Source of the DNA: Klebsiella pneumoniae
GTDB lineage: Bacteria > Myxococcota_A > UBA796 > GCA-2862545
DNA length: 50,378 nucleotides
NCBI GenBank assembly: GCA_945882675.1
Contig: CAMCWU010000003.1
Location: 1-50,378 of the forward strand
Direction: 5' to 3'
Shown here: one piece after another, positions 1 to 9,024 of the stretch
Numbering within the stretch: position 1 is the first letter of the stretch
Layout: every line of letters begins with the position of its first letter
Notes under the pieces: model-generated
The model's database searches: none
Seen by the model: only the letters and a program-made list of their open reading frames with translations
Told to the model about the DNA's origin: nothing
Program-made: the position numbers and the translations under genes

Positions 1-21
1 GCCACCGGCCACCGCGTCCGC

Positions 22-1554
22 GTGGACGCCGCGGAGACCCGCGGCCTGCGCCAGCTCGCGCCCCGCTCCGTCCAGTTCGCGTTGACGAACCACTGCAACC
101 TCGCGTGCGGGTTCTGCAGCCGGCCGCTGGAGCGCCGCAGCACGTGGACCGTCGCGTCCGCGCTGGAGGTGCTCGCCGACCTCGACCGCCTGGGCGTGGC
201 AGAGGTGGCGTTCGGCGGCGGCGAGCCGCTGGTGTTCAAGGGCTTCTTCGACCTGGTCGACCGGCTCGTGCGGGAGACGCGCCTCGCCGTGCACTTCACG
301 ACGAACGGCGTCCTGCTGACGGACGACGCGATCCTGCGGCTGCGCGGAAAGGTCGGTGAGATCCGGGTCTCGCTGTACGACGACAACGACTGGCGTACCA
401 CGCTGGCGCGCCTGGTCCGCCACGGCATGCGGTTCGGCGTGAACGTCCTCGCGACGCCGGAGCGCCTGCCCGGCCTGCCCGCGCTCCTCGACGAGCTGGG
501 CGCCCTCGGATGCCGCGACGTGCTGCTGCTCCCGGTCCTCGGCCACCGGGAGCTCGCGCTGGACGGTGAGCAGGCGCGGCGCTTGGGGGAGATCCTGGCG
601 CCCCGGCGCGGGATCAAGCTCGGCGTGTGCTGGGGCCCCGAGCTCGCGCACCTTCCGCGGCTCTTCGCGAGCGACGACTGCGGCGCCGGCCGCGAGTTCC
701 TCGAGATCACGTCCGACCGCCGGGTCCGCGCCTGCTCGTTCCACGCGGAGTCCCTGCCCTTCGACACGGCCGCCGACGTCATCGGGCTCTGGACGGCCGC
801 CCGCCCGGAGCTCACTTCACCCGCCGGCTGTGAGGGGTGCCCGCGCGGGTGCGCCATCCCACGAGTCACCGACGTCCGGCCCAGGATCCGCGTCTACACC
901 GCGTTCGCGAGCAACAACAGCGGGAGCTACACGCTGCTCGGGTCGTTCGCGACGTCCGAGCGCGCCGCGGAGATCACGGCGCTCCTCACCCGCCTCGCCG
1001 CCGACATGGACGCCGCGGGGGAGGGCAACCCGCTGCGCGAGCTCCTCGCCGCCGCCGGGATCCCCGCGCCCGAGGACATTGGCCGGACCGACGACTGGCC
1101 GGAGTCGTGGGGCGGCCCGCCCGAGGCGATCCAGGTGGACGCACAGGTCTGGTGGTACACCCACCAGACGATCACGATGCCGGAGCAAGTGGGCCAATGG
1201 ATCTACGCCCAGGGTGGGCGGGTGCAGGCCGAGATCGACCACGCACATCATCCGCTCCTGGCGCACCTCGACCTGTGGCCCGACAGCGAGTGGAGCGCGC
1301 GGAACGATGCGGCGCTGCAGCCGCTGATCGACGCGCTCTGGCTCGGAGCGTTCGCGGACGACGGGCTCGCCGTCCGGATCCGCGTGGGCGACCACCGCAC
1401 CATCGAGATCCTGTGGTTCGCCCCGACACCCGACCGCATGCGCGAGCTCACGCGGACCGCCGCGACGCTGGGATTGCGCTGCCGGCTGACGCTGACGGAG
1501 GCCCTCACGAAGAAGGTCGATCTCGACGCGCTCTGGCCTCCCCCCGGGCCGTAG
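22..1554 (+). CDS. Radical SAM protein with a C-terminal Cys cluster and an extra ~220-aa C-terminal region (frame is open to the window edge; may be 5' partial)
   Basis: CxxxCxxC motif in NHCNLACGFCS; FGGGEPL glycine-rich motif; later Cys cluster ACSFHAE...CEGCPRGC (SPASM-like). No in-frame stop between position 1 and the ORF start. Confidence 0.85.
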   Translation: MDAAETRGLRQLAPRSVQFALTNHCNLACGFCSRPLERRSTWTVASALEVLADLDRLGVAEVAFGGGEPLVFKGFFDLVDRLVRETRLAVHFTTNGVLLTDDAILRLRGKVGEIRVSLYDDNDWRTTLARLVRHGMRFGVNVLATPERLPGLPALLDELGALGCRDVLLLPVLGHRELALDGEQARRLGEILAPRRGIKLGVCWGPELAHLPRLFASDDCGAGREFLEITSDRRVRACSFHAESLPFDTAADVIGLWTAARPELTSPAGCEGCPRGCAIPRVTDVRPRIRVYTAFASNNSGSYTLLGSFATSERAAEITALLTRLAADMDAAGEGNPLRELLAAAGIPAPEDIGRTDDWPESWGGPPEAIQVDAQVWWYTHQTITMPEQVGQWIYAQGGRVQAEIDHAHHPLLAHLDLWPDSEWSARNDAALQPLIDALWLGAFADDGLAVRIRVGDHRTIEILWFAPTPDRMRELTRTAATLGLRCRLTLTEALTKKVDLDALWPPPGP

Positions 1555-1740
1555 CCACCTCGAACCGGACGGATTCGGACCGTAGCCCTCTCGAACCGGA
1601 CAGGTCCGCCCTCCCGACCCCCTCTCCGGAGACGCGGCCACGTTGGAACGCTGCACATTCACGCCCTTCGCGTGCGACGGTCCCCGCATTGTCCGGTTCA
1701 GGGTGGCTCTGCTCGAAAACAGTCCGGTTCGTGCCGGCTC
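1551..1740. repeat. Short direct/inverted repeat cluster around GAACCGGAC / GTCCGGTTC
   Basis: GTAGCCACCTCGAACCGGAC (1551-1570) and GTAGCCCTCTCGAACCGGAC (1582-1601) form a 31-bp-period repeat; GTCCGGTTC recurs twice in inverted orientation at about 1689-1730. Confidence 0.55.
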
Positions 1741-1909
1741 TGGTCCTCGATCCGACGGCAGGTCTCACGCGGACCGGAGGCCCCTCGCCGGAGCGTACGG
1801 CCCGAGCGGGTGTCGATGCCCCGCTGACACCCGCCAGCCCAGATTCGCCGCCCCGCTGACGCCGGCCCCCTGCGTGCCCCCCCGCGGGCCGCCGACGGCG
1901 AGATTCCCG

Positions 1910-1931
1910 ACAGTTCGCGCGGGCGAACTGT
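1910..1931 (-). terminator. Perfect inverted repeat / terminator-like hairpin 3' of the deacetylase gene
   Basis: ACAGTTCGC-GCGG-GCGAACTGT: perfect 9-bp arms, 4-nt loop, about 40 bp beyond the minus-strand stop at 1971. No clear U-tract. Confidence 0.5.
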
Positions 1932-1970
1932 GACCTCCCAGAACACCATCCGGGATCGGGGCCCTTCAGA

Positions 1971-3149
1971 TCAGAGCCACGGCTCCGGCGCGCACACGTC
2001 CGCCGCGGAGCCCAACCAGGTCGTCACGTCCGAGCGCACCGTGCCGAGGAGGTCGGCGCACTCGCCGTTCTCGGACGCGGCGGTCCCGACGCACTGGCCC
2101 GCGCCCGTGACGGTCTCCATGCACACCGTGGGCGCGGCGCCGTCGCGGTCGGGGCAGGTTCCGTCGCATTCGAGCGTGCAGATCCCCGCGCCGGGGCCGG
2201 TCTCTTCGCACCACGACAGGTACTCCGTCTGAAAGCACGGGTCGGATACGGGGTCGCAGGCCTCGCCGACGTAGGGCAGGTCGGCGGGGACGCCCGCGTT
2301 CAGGTTCGGGAACGTCGCGGCGTCTTCGAGGGACGTGAACGTGAAGCCCGCGGCGAGCAGCTCGAGGATCAGCGCCTCGAGGCCGTCCGCCGTGCTCTCG
2401 TGGATATCGTGCATGAGCACCACGCCGCCGTCGAACCGCCCGGCCTGCTCGAGCGTGAACCCGAGCATGTCGTCCTCGAACACCTCGGGGATCCGCCAGT
2501 AGTAGTCGGAGTCGCAGTGGCCCGACGCGCCGTAGCACCAGTCGACGGTGTCGACGTGCCAGCCGGACACGAGGTGCCCGCGCTCCGTCACGAGGTCGGC
2601 CGTCTCGCAGGTGGAGTCGCCGTACGGGAAACGGAAGAACTTGGGGGTGACGCCGAAGGTCGCGAGGAGCGCATTCGTGTCGTCCACCTGCCGCGCCGCG
2701 TCCGCGAGCGAGAGCGTGGCGAGGTCCGCGTGGTCCCACGAGTGGTTGCCGAGGTCGAACAGCGGGTCGGCCGCGATCTCCTCGACGAGGGGCCAGACCT
2801 CGGGTTCGGCGAGCATGGCGCCGACGACGAAGAAGGTCGCGGGGACGTCGTAGCGCCGCAGGATCTCGACGATCCGCGCGGTGTGCACGGGGTGCGGCCC
2901 GTCGTCGAAGGTGAGCGCGATCCGCCCGCCGAGCGGCGCCGGATCTGCCTGGGTGATCCCCGAGCAATCCCAGCGGCGCGCGTCAGCGCCGGGGTCGGTC
3001 GGGTCGGTCGGGTCGGTCGGATCGGTCGGGCCGGTGGAATCCGTGGGACCGTCCGTGCCGGTCGGGTCCGCGGGAGCGGGCGGTCGGCGGACGTCGCTCG
3101 AATCGGCGCCGCAGCCGGCGAGCGCGAGGATCATGGCGAGGGTGTGCAT
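1971..3149 (-). CDS. Polysaccharide deacetylase (NodB-fold) lipoprotein
   Basis: Lipobox-like N-terminus (ALAGC); RIALTFDDGPHPVHTARIVEILRRYDVPATFFVVGAML and GNHSWDH are classic NodB motifs; Cys-rich C-terminus; (TDP)n linker. Confidence 0.9.
   Translation of the reverse strand: MHTLAMILALAGCGADSSDVRRPPAPADPTGTDGPTDSTGPTDPTDPTDPTDPGADARRWDCSGITQADPAPLGGRIALTFDDGPHPVHTARIVEILRRYDVPATFFVVGAMLAEPEVWPLVEEIAADPLFDLGNHSWDHADLATLSLADAARQVDDTNALLATFGVTPKFFRFPYGDSTCETADLVTERGHLVSGWHVDTVDWCYGASGHCDSDYYWRIPEVFEDDMLGFTLEQAGRFDGGVVLMHDIHESTADGLEALILELLAAGFTFTSLEDAATFPNLNAGVPADLPYVGEACDPVSDPCFQTEYLSWCEETGPGAGICTLECDGTCPDRDGAAPTVCMETVTGAGQCVGTAASENGECADLLGTVRSDVTTWLGSAADVCAPEPWL
2990..3040. repeat. Tandem repeat encoding a Thr-Asp-Pro linker
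   Basis: GGTCGGTCG repeated in DNA, encoding GPTDPTDPTDPTDP. Confidence 0.8.
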
Positions 3150-3298
3150 GCCCCTGCCCTAACCGGTCCCGCGCGGGGCCGGCGCTCCGCCGCGAGCGGG
3201 CCAGCCGGCGCCCCTCCCGGGCGGCCGCGGCGCCAACAGGAGCCGGCACCACGACACCGGAGCAGGTATGATGAGCAGGGGCACACCTGGAGTTTCCG

Positions 3299-3832
3299 AT
3301 GCGATACGCGATCCTGTGGATGGCCTGGCTCGCCGCGTGCACGGACGGCGGGACCGTCGGGGGAAAGGACAGCGGCAGCGTCGGGGGAAAAGACAGCGGC
3401 ACCGCCACGATCGGCGCGTGCGCCACCCAGGAGGAGTGCCCGAGCGGCGAGTACTGCTTCGCGCCCGGCGAGCCGAACTGCCCGGTCGAGCAGTCGTGCC
3501 TGGGGTCGGGCTGCCCGACGGGCCAGTGGTGCGCGATCGCGGACCCGGCGTTCCCGGTGTGCGGGGACTCCGAGTGCCGGGACCTGTGCACGGACGACGC
3601 CGGCTGCCGCGCGGGCGCCGAGACGTGCGACCTCGCGAGCGGCAACTGCGTGGCGATCCGGTGCGACGCCGGCTTTGCCTGCGCACCCCACGAGTCCTGC
3701 GTCGCTGCGGCGCCGGTCCACGGCTGCGTGCGCGACACCTGCGCGGACGACGCTGCCTGCGCGGACGGTCGCTGCGTGAAGGGCGAGTGCCACGACACCC
3801 TCGGGTTCTGCTCGATGCAGGCCGAGAACTAG
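3299..3832 (+). CDS. Cys-rich putative lipoprotein
   Basis: Short hydrophobic leader ending LAAC; duplicated GGKDSG linker; many Cys pairs (CATQEECPSGEYC...). Confidence 0.75.
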   Translation: MRYAILWMAWLAACTDGGTVGGKDSGSVGGKDSGTATIGACATQEECPSGEYCFAPGEPNCPVEQSCLGSGCPTGQWCAIADPAFPVCGDSECRDLCTDDAGCRAGAETCDLASGNCVAIRCDAGFACAPHESCVAAAPVHGCVRDTCADDAACADGRCVKGECHDTLGFCSMQAEN

Positions 3833-3992
3833 CGCCGGGACAGGCGTGCCGATCGCGGGTGCCCCGTGTTGGGGGGGTGCTCGGCCATGCCATCGTCTCC
3901 GGCTCCGGTCCGTGCGCTCGCGGCAGGGCGACCGGATCGACCCGCGCCGACGCGGGAGTGGACCCGCGCCGAAAGCGTGGTTAGGACGTGGC

Positions 3993-4343
3993 ATGGCCAC
4001 TCTCCAGATCGACGGTGACTCCCTCGTGGTCGCGCTCTCCCCGCTCGAGCAGGTCGGGGGACTGTGCCTGGGCGTGCGCGTGCCCCTGTCGAGCGTGACG
4101 TCTGCCCGCACATCGGACACGCCGTACGCCGAGCTTCGCGGAATGCGCATCGGGACCGGGCTCCCGTGGGTCGTGGTGCTCGGGCGCATGTGGTGGGGCG
4201 GCGGCACGGACTTCGTGGCGGTGTACGGGCGGAGTCGGCGGGCGGTGGTCGTCGAGCTCACCGGCGAGCGGTTCGCGCGCCTGGTGCTCACCGACCAGGA
4301 CGACGTCATCGTGTCCAGCTTGAACGCGCCCCGGGGGGTTTGA
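3993..4343 (+). CDS. Hypothetical protein (116 aa)
   Basis: In-frame ATG at 3993 after a GTTAGGA-like upstream region; MATLQIDGDSLVVALSPLEQ...; coding-like composition. Confidence 0.65.
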   Translation: MATLQIDGDSLVVALSPLEQVGGLCLGVRVPLSSVTSARTSDTPYAELRGMRIGTGLPWVVVLGRMWWGGGTDFVAVYGRSRRAVVVELTGERFARLVLTDQDDVIVSSLNAPRGV

Positions 4344-4433
4344 GAGGGATACCGGTTAGGGGAAAACCGCGGGGCGTGATGCCCCCGTGATCAGCTGCGC
4401 CCCGAACCCCCAGCCCGAGCGGACACGCCTGCC

Positions 4434-4976
4434 ATGAACCTCGCCGCCCTCTCCATTGGTGAGCACACCCCCAACGACGTCAACGTCGTGATCGAGGTCC
4501 CCATCGGCGGCGAGCCGATCAAGTACGAGATGGACAAGGCGTCCGGTGCGCTGGTCGTCGACCGGTTCCTCTACACGTCCATGCGCTACCCCGGAAACTA
4601 CGGGTTCGTGCCGCACACCCTCTCGGGGGACGGCGACCCGTGCGACGTCATCGTCGCCAACACGCGCGCGCTGATGCCGGGCTCGGTGATCTCGGCCCGC
4701 GTCGTCGGCGTGCTGCTGATGGAGGACGAGGCCGGGCAGGACGAGAAGATCCTCGCCGTTCCTTCGTCGTGGCTGACGAAGCGCTACGACAACGTCAGGA
4801 CCTACAGCGATATGCCGGAGATCCTGCTCAAGCAGATCGAGCACTTCTTCGCCCACTACAAGGATCTCGAGTCCACGAAGTGGGTCAAGATCAACGGCTG
4901 GGGCGACGCCGACAAGGCGCGGGCCCTGATCCAGGAGGGCATCGATCGCCACCAGGCCCAGCTCGCCGGCCGGTAG
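4434..4976 (+). CDS. ppa: Inorganic pyrophosphatase
   Basis: [57 protein letters not shown] is the class I soluble PPase signature. Confidence 0.97.
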   Translation: MNLAALSIGEHTPNDVNVVIEVPIGGEPIKYEMDKASGALVVDRFLYTSMRYPGNYGFVPHTLSGDGDPCDVIVANTRALMPGSVISARVVGVLLMEDEAGQDEKILAVPSSWLTKRYDNVRTYSDMPEILLKQIEHFFAHYKDLESTKWVKINGWGDADKARALIQEGIDRHQAQLAGR

Positions 4977-4984
4977 CGGCTCCG

Positions 4985-6538
4985 TCAGTCCGTGACCGGC
5001 GGGGCGGCCTCCTGGGTCCGCCGCAGCTTCAGGTCCGGGAGCAGCATCGTCAGCCCGAGCCCCGCGAGTGCTATCACCGCGCAGACCTGGTATACCCGGC
5101 GGATCGCCTGGGTCCACACCTCCCGGCCGGCGGCGTCCAGCGCGACTGCCACGGTCTCCGCGTGCTCGCCGACGTCGGGCGCCCCGTGCGCCCCCGCCGC
5201 CAGCGTCGCCGCGAATACGGCGCCCGCGAGCGCCATCCCGACCATCCCGCCCATCGAGCGGAAGAACGTCGCGGCGGACGTCGCCACGCCGATCCGGTCG
5301 GGCGGCGCCGAGTTCTGCACCGCGAGCGTGTACAGCGGGATCGTCGGCCCGAGCCCCAGGCCGATGAGGATCGTCTTGAGCGTGATCTCGAGCCGCGTCG
5401 AGTCCGACGTGAGCGTCAACCCCATCACCAGGAACCCGGTCGCGAGCGTCAACATCGCTGCCAGCATGATCGGCTTGTACCGCCCGATCCGCGACACGAG
5501 CTGCCCCGCGCCGATATTCCCCGCGACCACCCCGAGCGTCATCGGCGTCGTCGCGGTGCCCGCACCCGTCGCCGACGTGCCGACCACGTTCACCAGGAAC
5601 AGCGGGAGGAACGCCATCGACGCGAGAAACGACATGCCGATGACGAAGCTCGCCGACGTCCCGACCGCGAACGTGCGGTCGCGGAACAGCTTCAGATCCA
5701 GCAGGGGCTCGGCCACCCGCCGCTCCGTAAGCACGAACGCCGCGATCCCGACGAACCCGGTCGCGAGCAGCCCTGCGATCTGCCACGACATCCACGGCCA
5801 GCCGACCGGCGCAGCGACCCGCGCGTCGTGGCCCATCGTCATCGCGAGCAACAAAGGTACGACGCCGACGATCAGCGCAATGGCCCCGCCGACGTCGAGC
5901 TTCGCATCCGGCCGCCGCGTGCCGACCTGCGGCATCCGCAGCACCACGAACGCGATCGCGAGCGCGCCCACCGGGAGGTTCACGAAGAACGCCCAGTGCC
6001 AGCCGAAGTGGTCCGCGATGAACCCGCCGACGAGGGGGCCGATGACGCTGCAGACGCCGAAGATCGCGCCGAACAGGCCCTGGTATTTCCCGCGCTCGGA
6101 AGGGGGGAACAGGTCCGCGACGATCGCGAACGCCGTGGTGAAGAGCCCGGCCGCCCCCGCGCCCTGGAGCGCCCGCGCCAGGATGAGCTGCATGGCGTCC
6201 TGCGACACGCCGCACGCCGCCGAGCCGAGCAGGAAGATCGACATGGCCGCGAGCAGCACCGGCTTGCGCCCGAGGATGTCCGAGAGCTTCCCGTAGATCG
6301 GCACCAGCACCGCGGACGTGACCAGGTACGCCGTCGTGATCCACGCGTACAGCGAAGGGGCGATGTGCAGGTCGCGCTGGATGAGCGGACCGGCGGTCGC
6401 CACGATCGTCTGGTCCAACGCGGCGAGCAGCACGCCGAGCAGCGTCCCCGCGAGCGTGAACCCCTTCTGCGACCGGCTCAGCTCCCAGGGCACTCCCGCG
6501 CGCGCACGGAACCGTAAGCACGGCCCACGGGACGTCAC
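4985..6538 (-). CDS. MFS drug exporter, DHA2 (EmrB/QacA-like) family
   Basis: [44 protein letters not shown]; multiple TM segments. Confidence 0.93.
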   Translation of the reverse strand: MTSRGPCLRFRARAGVPWELSRSQKGFTLAGTLLGVLLAALDQTIVATAGPLIQRDLHIAPSLYAWITTAYLVTSAVLVPIYGKLSDILGRKPVLLAAMSIFLLGSAACGVSQDAMQLILARALQGAGAAGLFTTAFAIVADLFPPSERGKYQGLFGAIFGVCSVIGPLVGGFIADHFGWHWAFFVNLPVGALAIAFVVLRMPQVGTRRPDAKLDVGGAIALIVGVVPLLLAMTMGHDARVAAPVGWPWMSWQIAGLLATGFVGIAAFVLTERRVAEPLLDLKLFRDRTFAVGTSASFVIGMSFLASMAFLPLFLVNVVGTSATGAGTATTPMTLGVVAGNIGAGQLVSRIGRYKPIMLAAMLTLATGFLVMGLTLTSDSTRLEITLKTILIGLGLGPTIPLYTLAVQNSAPPDRIGVATSAATFFRSMGGMVGMALAGAVFAATLAAGAHGAPDVGEHAETVAVALDAAGREVWTQAIRRVYQVCAVIALAGLGLTMLLPDLKLRRTQEAAPPVTD

Positions 6539-6549
6539 CCGAGGGTGTC

Positions 6550-6594
6550 ACCTGCGGGCGCCACAGGTAACCTGCGTAGCGAGATCGCAGGTTA
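6550..6594. promoter_or_regulatory. Two adjacent inverted repeats in a divergent intergenic region (candidate operator)
   Basis: ACCTG-N9-CAGGT (6550-6568) followed by TAACCTGCG-TAGCGAGAT-CGCAGGTTA (6568-6594, perfect 9-bp arms). Confidence 0.5.
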
Positions 6595-6640
6595 GGGACG
6601 GCACGATCTCTGCACCTATGGAGGCAGAACCGGAGGCATC

Positions 6641-8212
6641 ATGCTCACCCTGCTCGCGCTCGCCGCCCACGCTTCCACCACCCTCACCGGCCATCCCGCC
6701 GACGGATTCGGCGCCGAGGTCTCCGCCGCCGGCGACGTCGACGGCGACGGTTACGACGACGTGCTGGTCGCCAAGCCCACGGGCGGTCCGGCCGGCGAAG
6801 GCCAGGTCCACCTGTACCGCGGATCCGCGGCGGGCCTCGAGACCACGCCCGCAGTGACCCTCACGGGCCCGGCTGCCGGGAGCGGGTTCGGCCACTCCGT
6901 GGACGCTGCCGGCGACGTGAACGGAGACGGTTACGGCGACGTGGTCGTCGGTGGCTGGACGTACGACGCGGACCGCGGGTACGCCGCGATCTATCTCGGC
7001 TCCGCGCTCGGGCTGGCCAGCGTGCCGTCCACCGTGATCGAGGGCCTGGTGTCCGACGACCGCCTCGGCGCGTCCGTCGCGGGCGTTGGGGACGTGGACC
7101 GGGACGGCTACGACGACGTCGCGATCGGCGCCCCCGGCAACCCGATGATCCCGGGCTTTCCCGGCCGGGTGGAGGTCTGGGCGGGCAACGCGGCCGGCGC
7201 CCCCACCCTCGCCCGCGAGCTCCCCGGCGAGGACGACGGCTCCTCGTTCGGCGGCTCGGTGTCCGCGGCGGACGTCAACACCGACGGCTACGCCGACGTG
7301 CTCGTCGGCGCGGAGGGCCAGGGCGGCTACACGGGCGCCGTGTACGTGTTCCCGGGCGGCCGCAGGGGCCCGCTCGCGACGAAGTTCCAGCGGATCGACG
7401 GGCGCTTCGCGAACGACTTCTTCGGCGCGGGCGTCGCGGGGGCCGGCGACATCGACGCCGACGGCTACGACGACATCGTCGTGATGGATCGCGCAGGGAC
7501 GGAGGCGCATTTCACCGTCCTGGCCGGGTCCGCGACGCGCGTGCGGGTGGCGCAGGAAGTCGCGACGGACGAGCTCGTCGACGCGATCGACGGCGTGGGC
7601 GACGCGAACCTCGACGGGCACGCGGACGTGGTGGTCGGCGCGATCGCGTGGGACGGCCTCGCGGGCCACGCGCTGCTCTACCCGGGCGGCAACAGCCTCC
7701 TGGGCGTGGGCGAGCCGACGCGCGCGGTCGTCGGCGAATCGGGCGGGGACTTCCTCGGCACGTCCGTCGCCGGGGCGGGCGACGTGGACGGAGACGGGTT
7801 GGCGGACATCGTCGCGGGCGCGTCCGGCGGCGGCGTGGACGGGCTCGCCAGCGCGCACGTGATCGAGGGCAACTACGCGCTCGACATCTCGGTCGGCTCG
7901 TCGCCCGGAACCTGCACGGTCTACCTCGGATACGCCGACCCGGGGGACACGTACCTCGTGTACTTCTCGCCCAGCCCCGGCGCGGGAGGCCCGTGCCCCG
8001 ACGCGCTGGGCGGCCTGTGCTTCGACCTGCGGAAGCCGCGCTATCTCGGCGCGGCCGTCGCGAACTACAGCGGCGGGGCGTCGATCACGAGCGCGGTCCC
8101 GGCGGGCGTGCTGCCCGGCACGCCGGTCACCTTCCAGACGGTCGTGGTCCGCGACCACGGCTGGCAGGAGATCGAGGTCTCCCGTACGATCACGGCGACG
8201 ATCACGCCGTGA
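6641..8212 (+). CDS. FG-GAP repeat (integrin-alpha-like beta-propeller) secreted protein
   Basis: Signal peptide; repeated GDVDGDGYDDV / GDIDADGYDDI / GDVDGDGLADI motifs. Confidence 0.92.
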   Translation: MLTLLALAAHASTTLTGHPADGFGAEVSAAGDVDGDGYDDVLVAKPTGGPAGEGQVHLYRGSAAGLETTPAVTLTGPAAGSGFGHSVDAAGDVNGDGYGDVVVGGWTYDADRGYAAIYLGSALGLASVPSTVIEGLVSDDRLGASVAGVGDVDRDGYDDVAIGAPGNPMIPGFPGRVEVWAGNAAGAPTLARELPGEDDGSSFGGSVSAADVNTDGYADVLVGAEGQGGYTGAVYVFPGGRRGPLATKFQRIDGRFANDFFGAGVAGAGDIDADGYDDIVVMDRAGTEAHFTVLAGSATRVRVAQEVATDELVDAIDGVGDANLDGHADVVVGAIAWDGLAGHALLYPGGNSLLGVGEPTRAVVGESGGDFLGTSVAGAGDVDGDGLADIVAGASGGGVDGLASAHVIEGNYALDISVGSSPGTCTVYLGYADPGDTYLVYFSPSPGAGGPCPDALGGLCFDLRKPRYLGAAVANYSGGASITSAVPAGVLPGTPVTFQTVVVRDHGWQEIEVSRTITATITP

Positions 8213-8350
8213 CCGCGGGGCGGAGCCCGGCGCCCTCGCGCGACGTGAGCACCACGGCTCTGGGCCCCAGACCTGGGTGGGCTTCGAGGCCGAGCTCGCG
8301 GCGGCGGCGCTCTCGCGGCTCGGACCGGCTCTCTCGGGCACTGTGAGGGG

Positions 8351-8440
8351 TTCCAGCCCGTGCCCGGGCTCGGGGCCTCCGGTCCGTGCGGTCGGGACGG
8401 CCACCCGGGGCGTCGTGGACCTCCGAGAGGCCCGCGGCGG
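8351..8440. repeat. Left copy of the flank repeat of the RAYT locus
   Basis: 8351-8381 and 8385-8440 match 10428-10458 and 10565-10620 in direct orientation. Confidence 0.75.
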
Positions 8441-8442
8441 CC

Positions 8443-8572
8443 GGGCCGTCGTTTGCCGGGGGATGGTCAACCATCCCGGGACTTTCGGCGGCCGCGACCG
8501 TCGTTTCCCGGTGCATGGTCAACCATCCCGGCACTTTCGGCAGCCGGGACCGTCGTTCCCCAGGGGGGTGTG
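8443..8572. repeat. REP-like array cluster 1 (two units, 51 and 52 bp, plus a partial third)
   Basis: Units at 8443-8493 and 8494-8545, partial at 8546-8572. Consensus GGGACCGTCGTTTCCCGG(N)3ATGGTCAACCATCCCGGCACTTTCGGCAGCC. Confidence 0.9.
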
Positions 8573-8696
8573 ATCCAAGTCGGTCGGTGGGTGGGTCGCG
8601 AGCGTCGCGGAAGTACGACGACGAGCGGGCGGTTCTCACCACGGCACGATGAGCACGACGTCGGGCTCATGCGACCAGCGCTCGTCCAGGTCGGCT

Positions 8697-8951
8697 CGAT
8701 CCCCGTGATCTTCGTGCCACCCCGTGTGAACTGCATGCTGGCGTGTGTCTCCCGGCGGCCCGCGCGCCCTGCTGCACCGGGAGTCGCGGCGAGGGCACTT
8801 ACAAGCTCCAGTATCAAGCTACGAACCGGATGAGTGCCGCCGCCGTAGGGCGCCAGGGTTTCATGGGTACCCTGGATCTCCGGGTAGAGCTTCCGCGGGA
8901 CGAGCGCCGCCCTGCAGGTTCACACGGAGAACACCAGGATCACGGGGATCG
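8697..8951 (+). mobile_element. MITE-like inverted-repeat element, copy 1 (interrupted by ~90 bp)
   Basis: Ends CGATCCCCGTGATCTTCGTG...GTGTGAACTGCA and TGCAGGTTCACACGGAGAACACCAGGATCACGGGGATCG are imperfect inverted repeats; matches 17507-17664 in inverted orientation. Confidence 0.7.
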
Positions 8952-9024
8952 GGCAGCACGACGAGCCAGGTCGTGCGGTGCCGACTCCTGGGTGGTCACG
9001 CCCTCCTGAAATGCAGGGCGTCCC

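Noticed and set aside
4640-6517. 625-aa plus-strand ORF
   Set aside because: Out-of-frame reading of ppa and antisense of the MFS gene; Arg/His-rich, no motifs.
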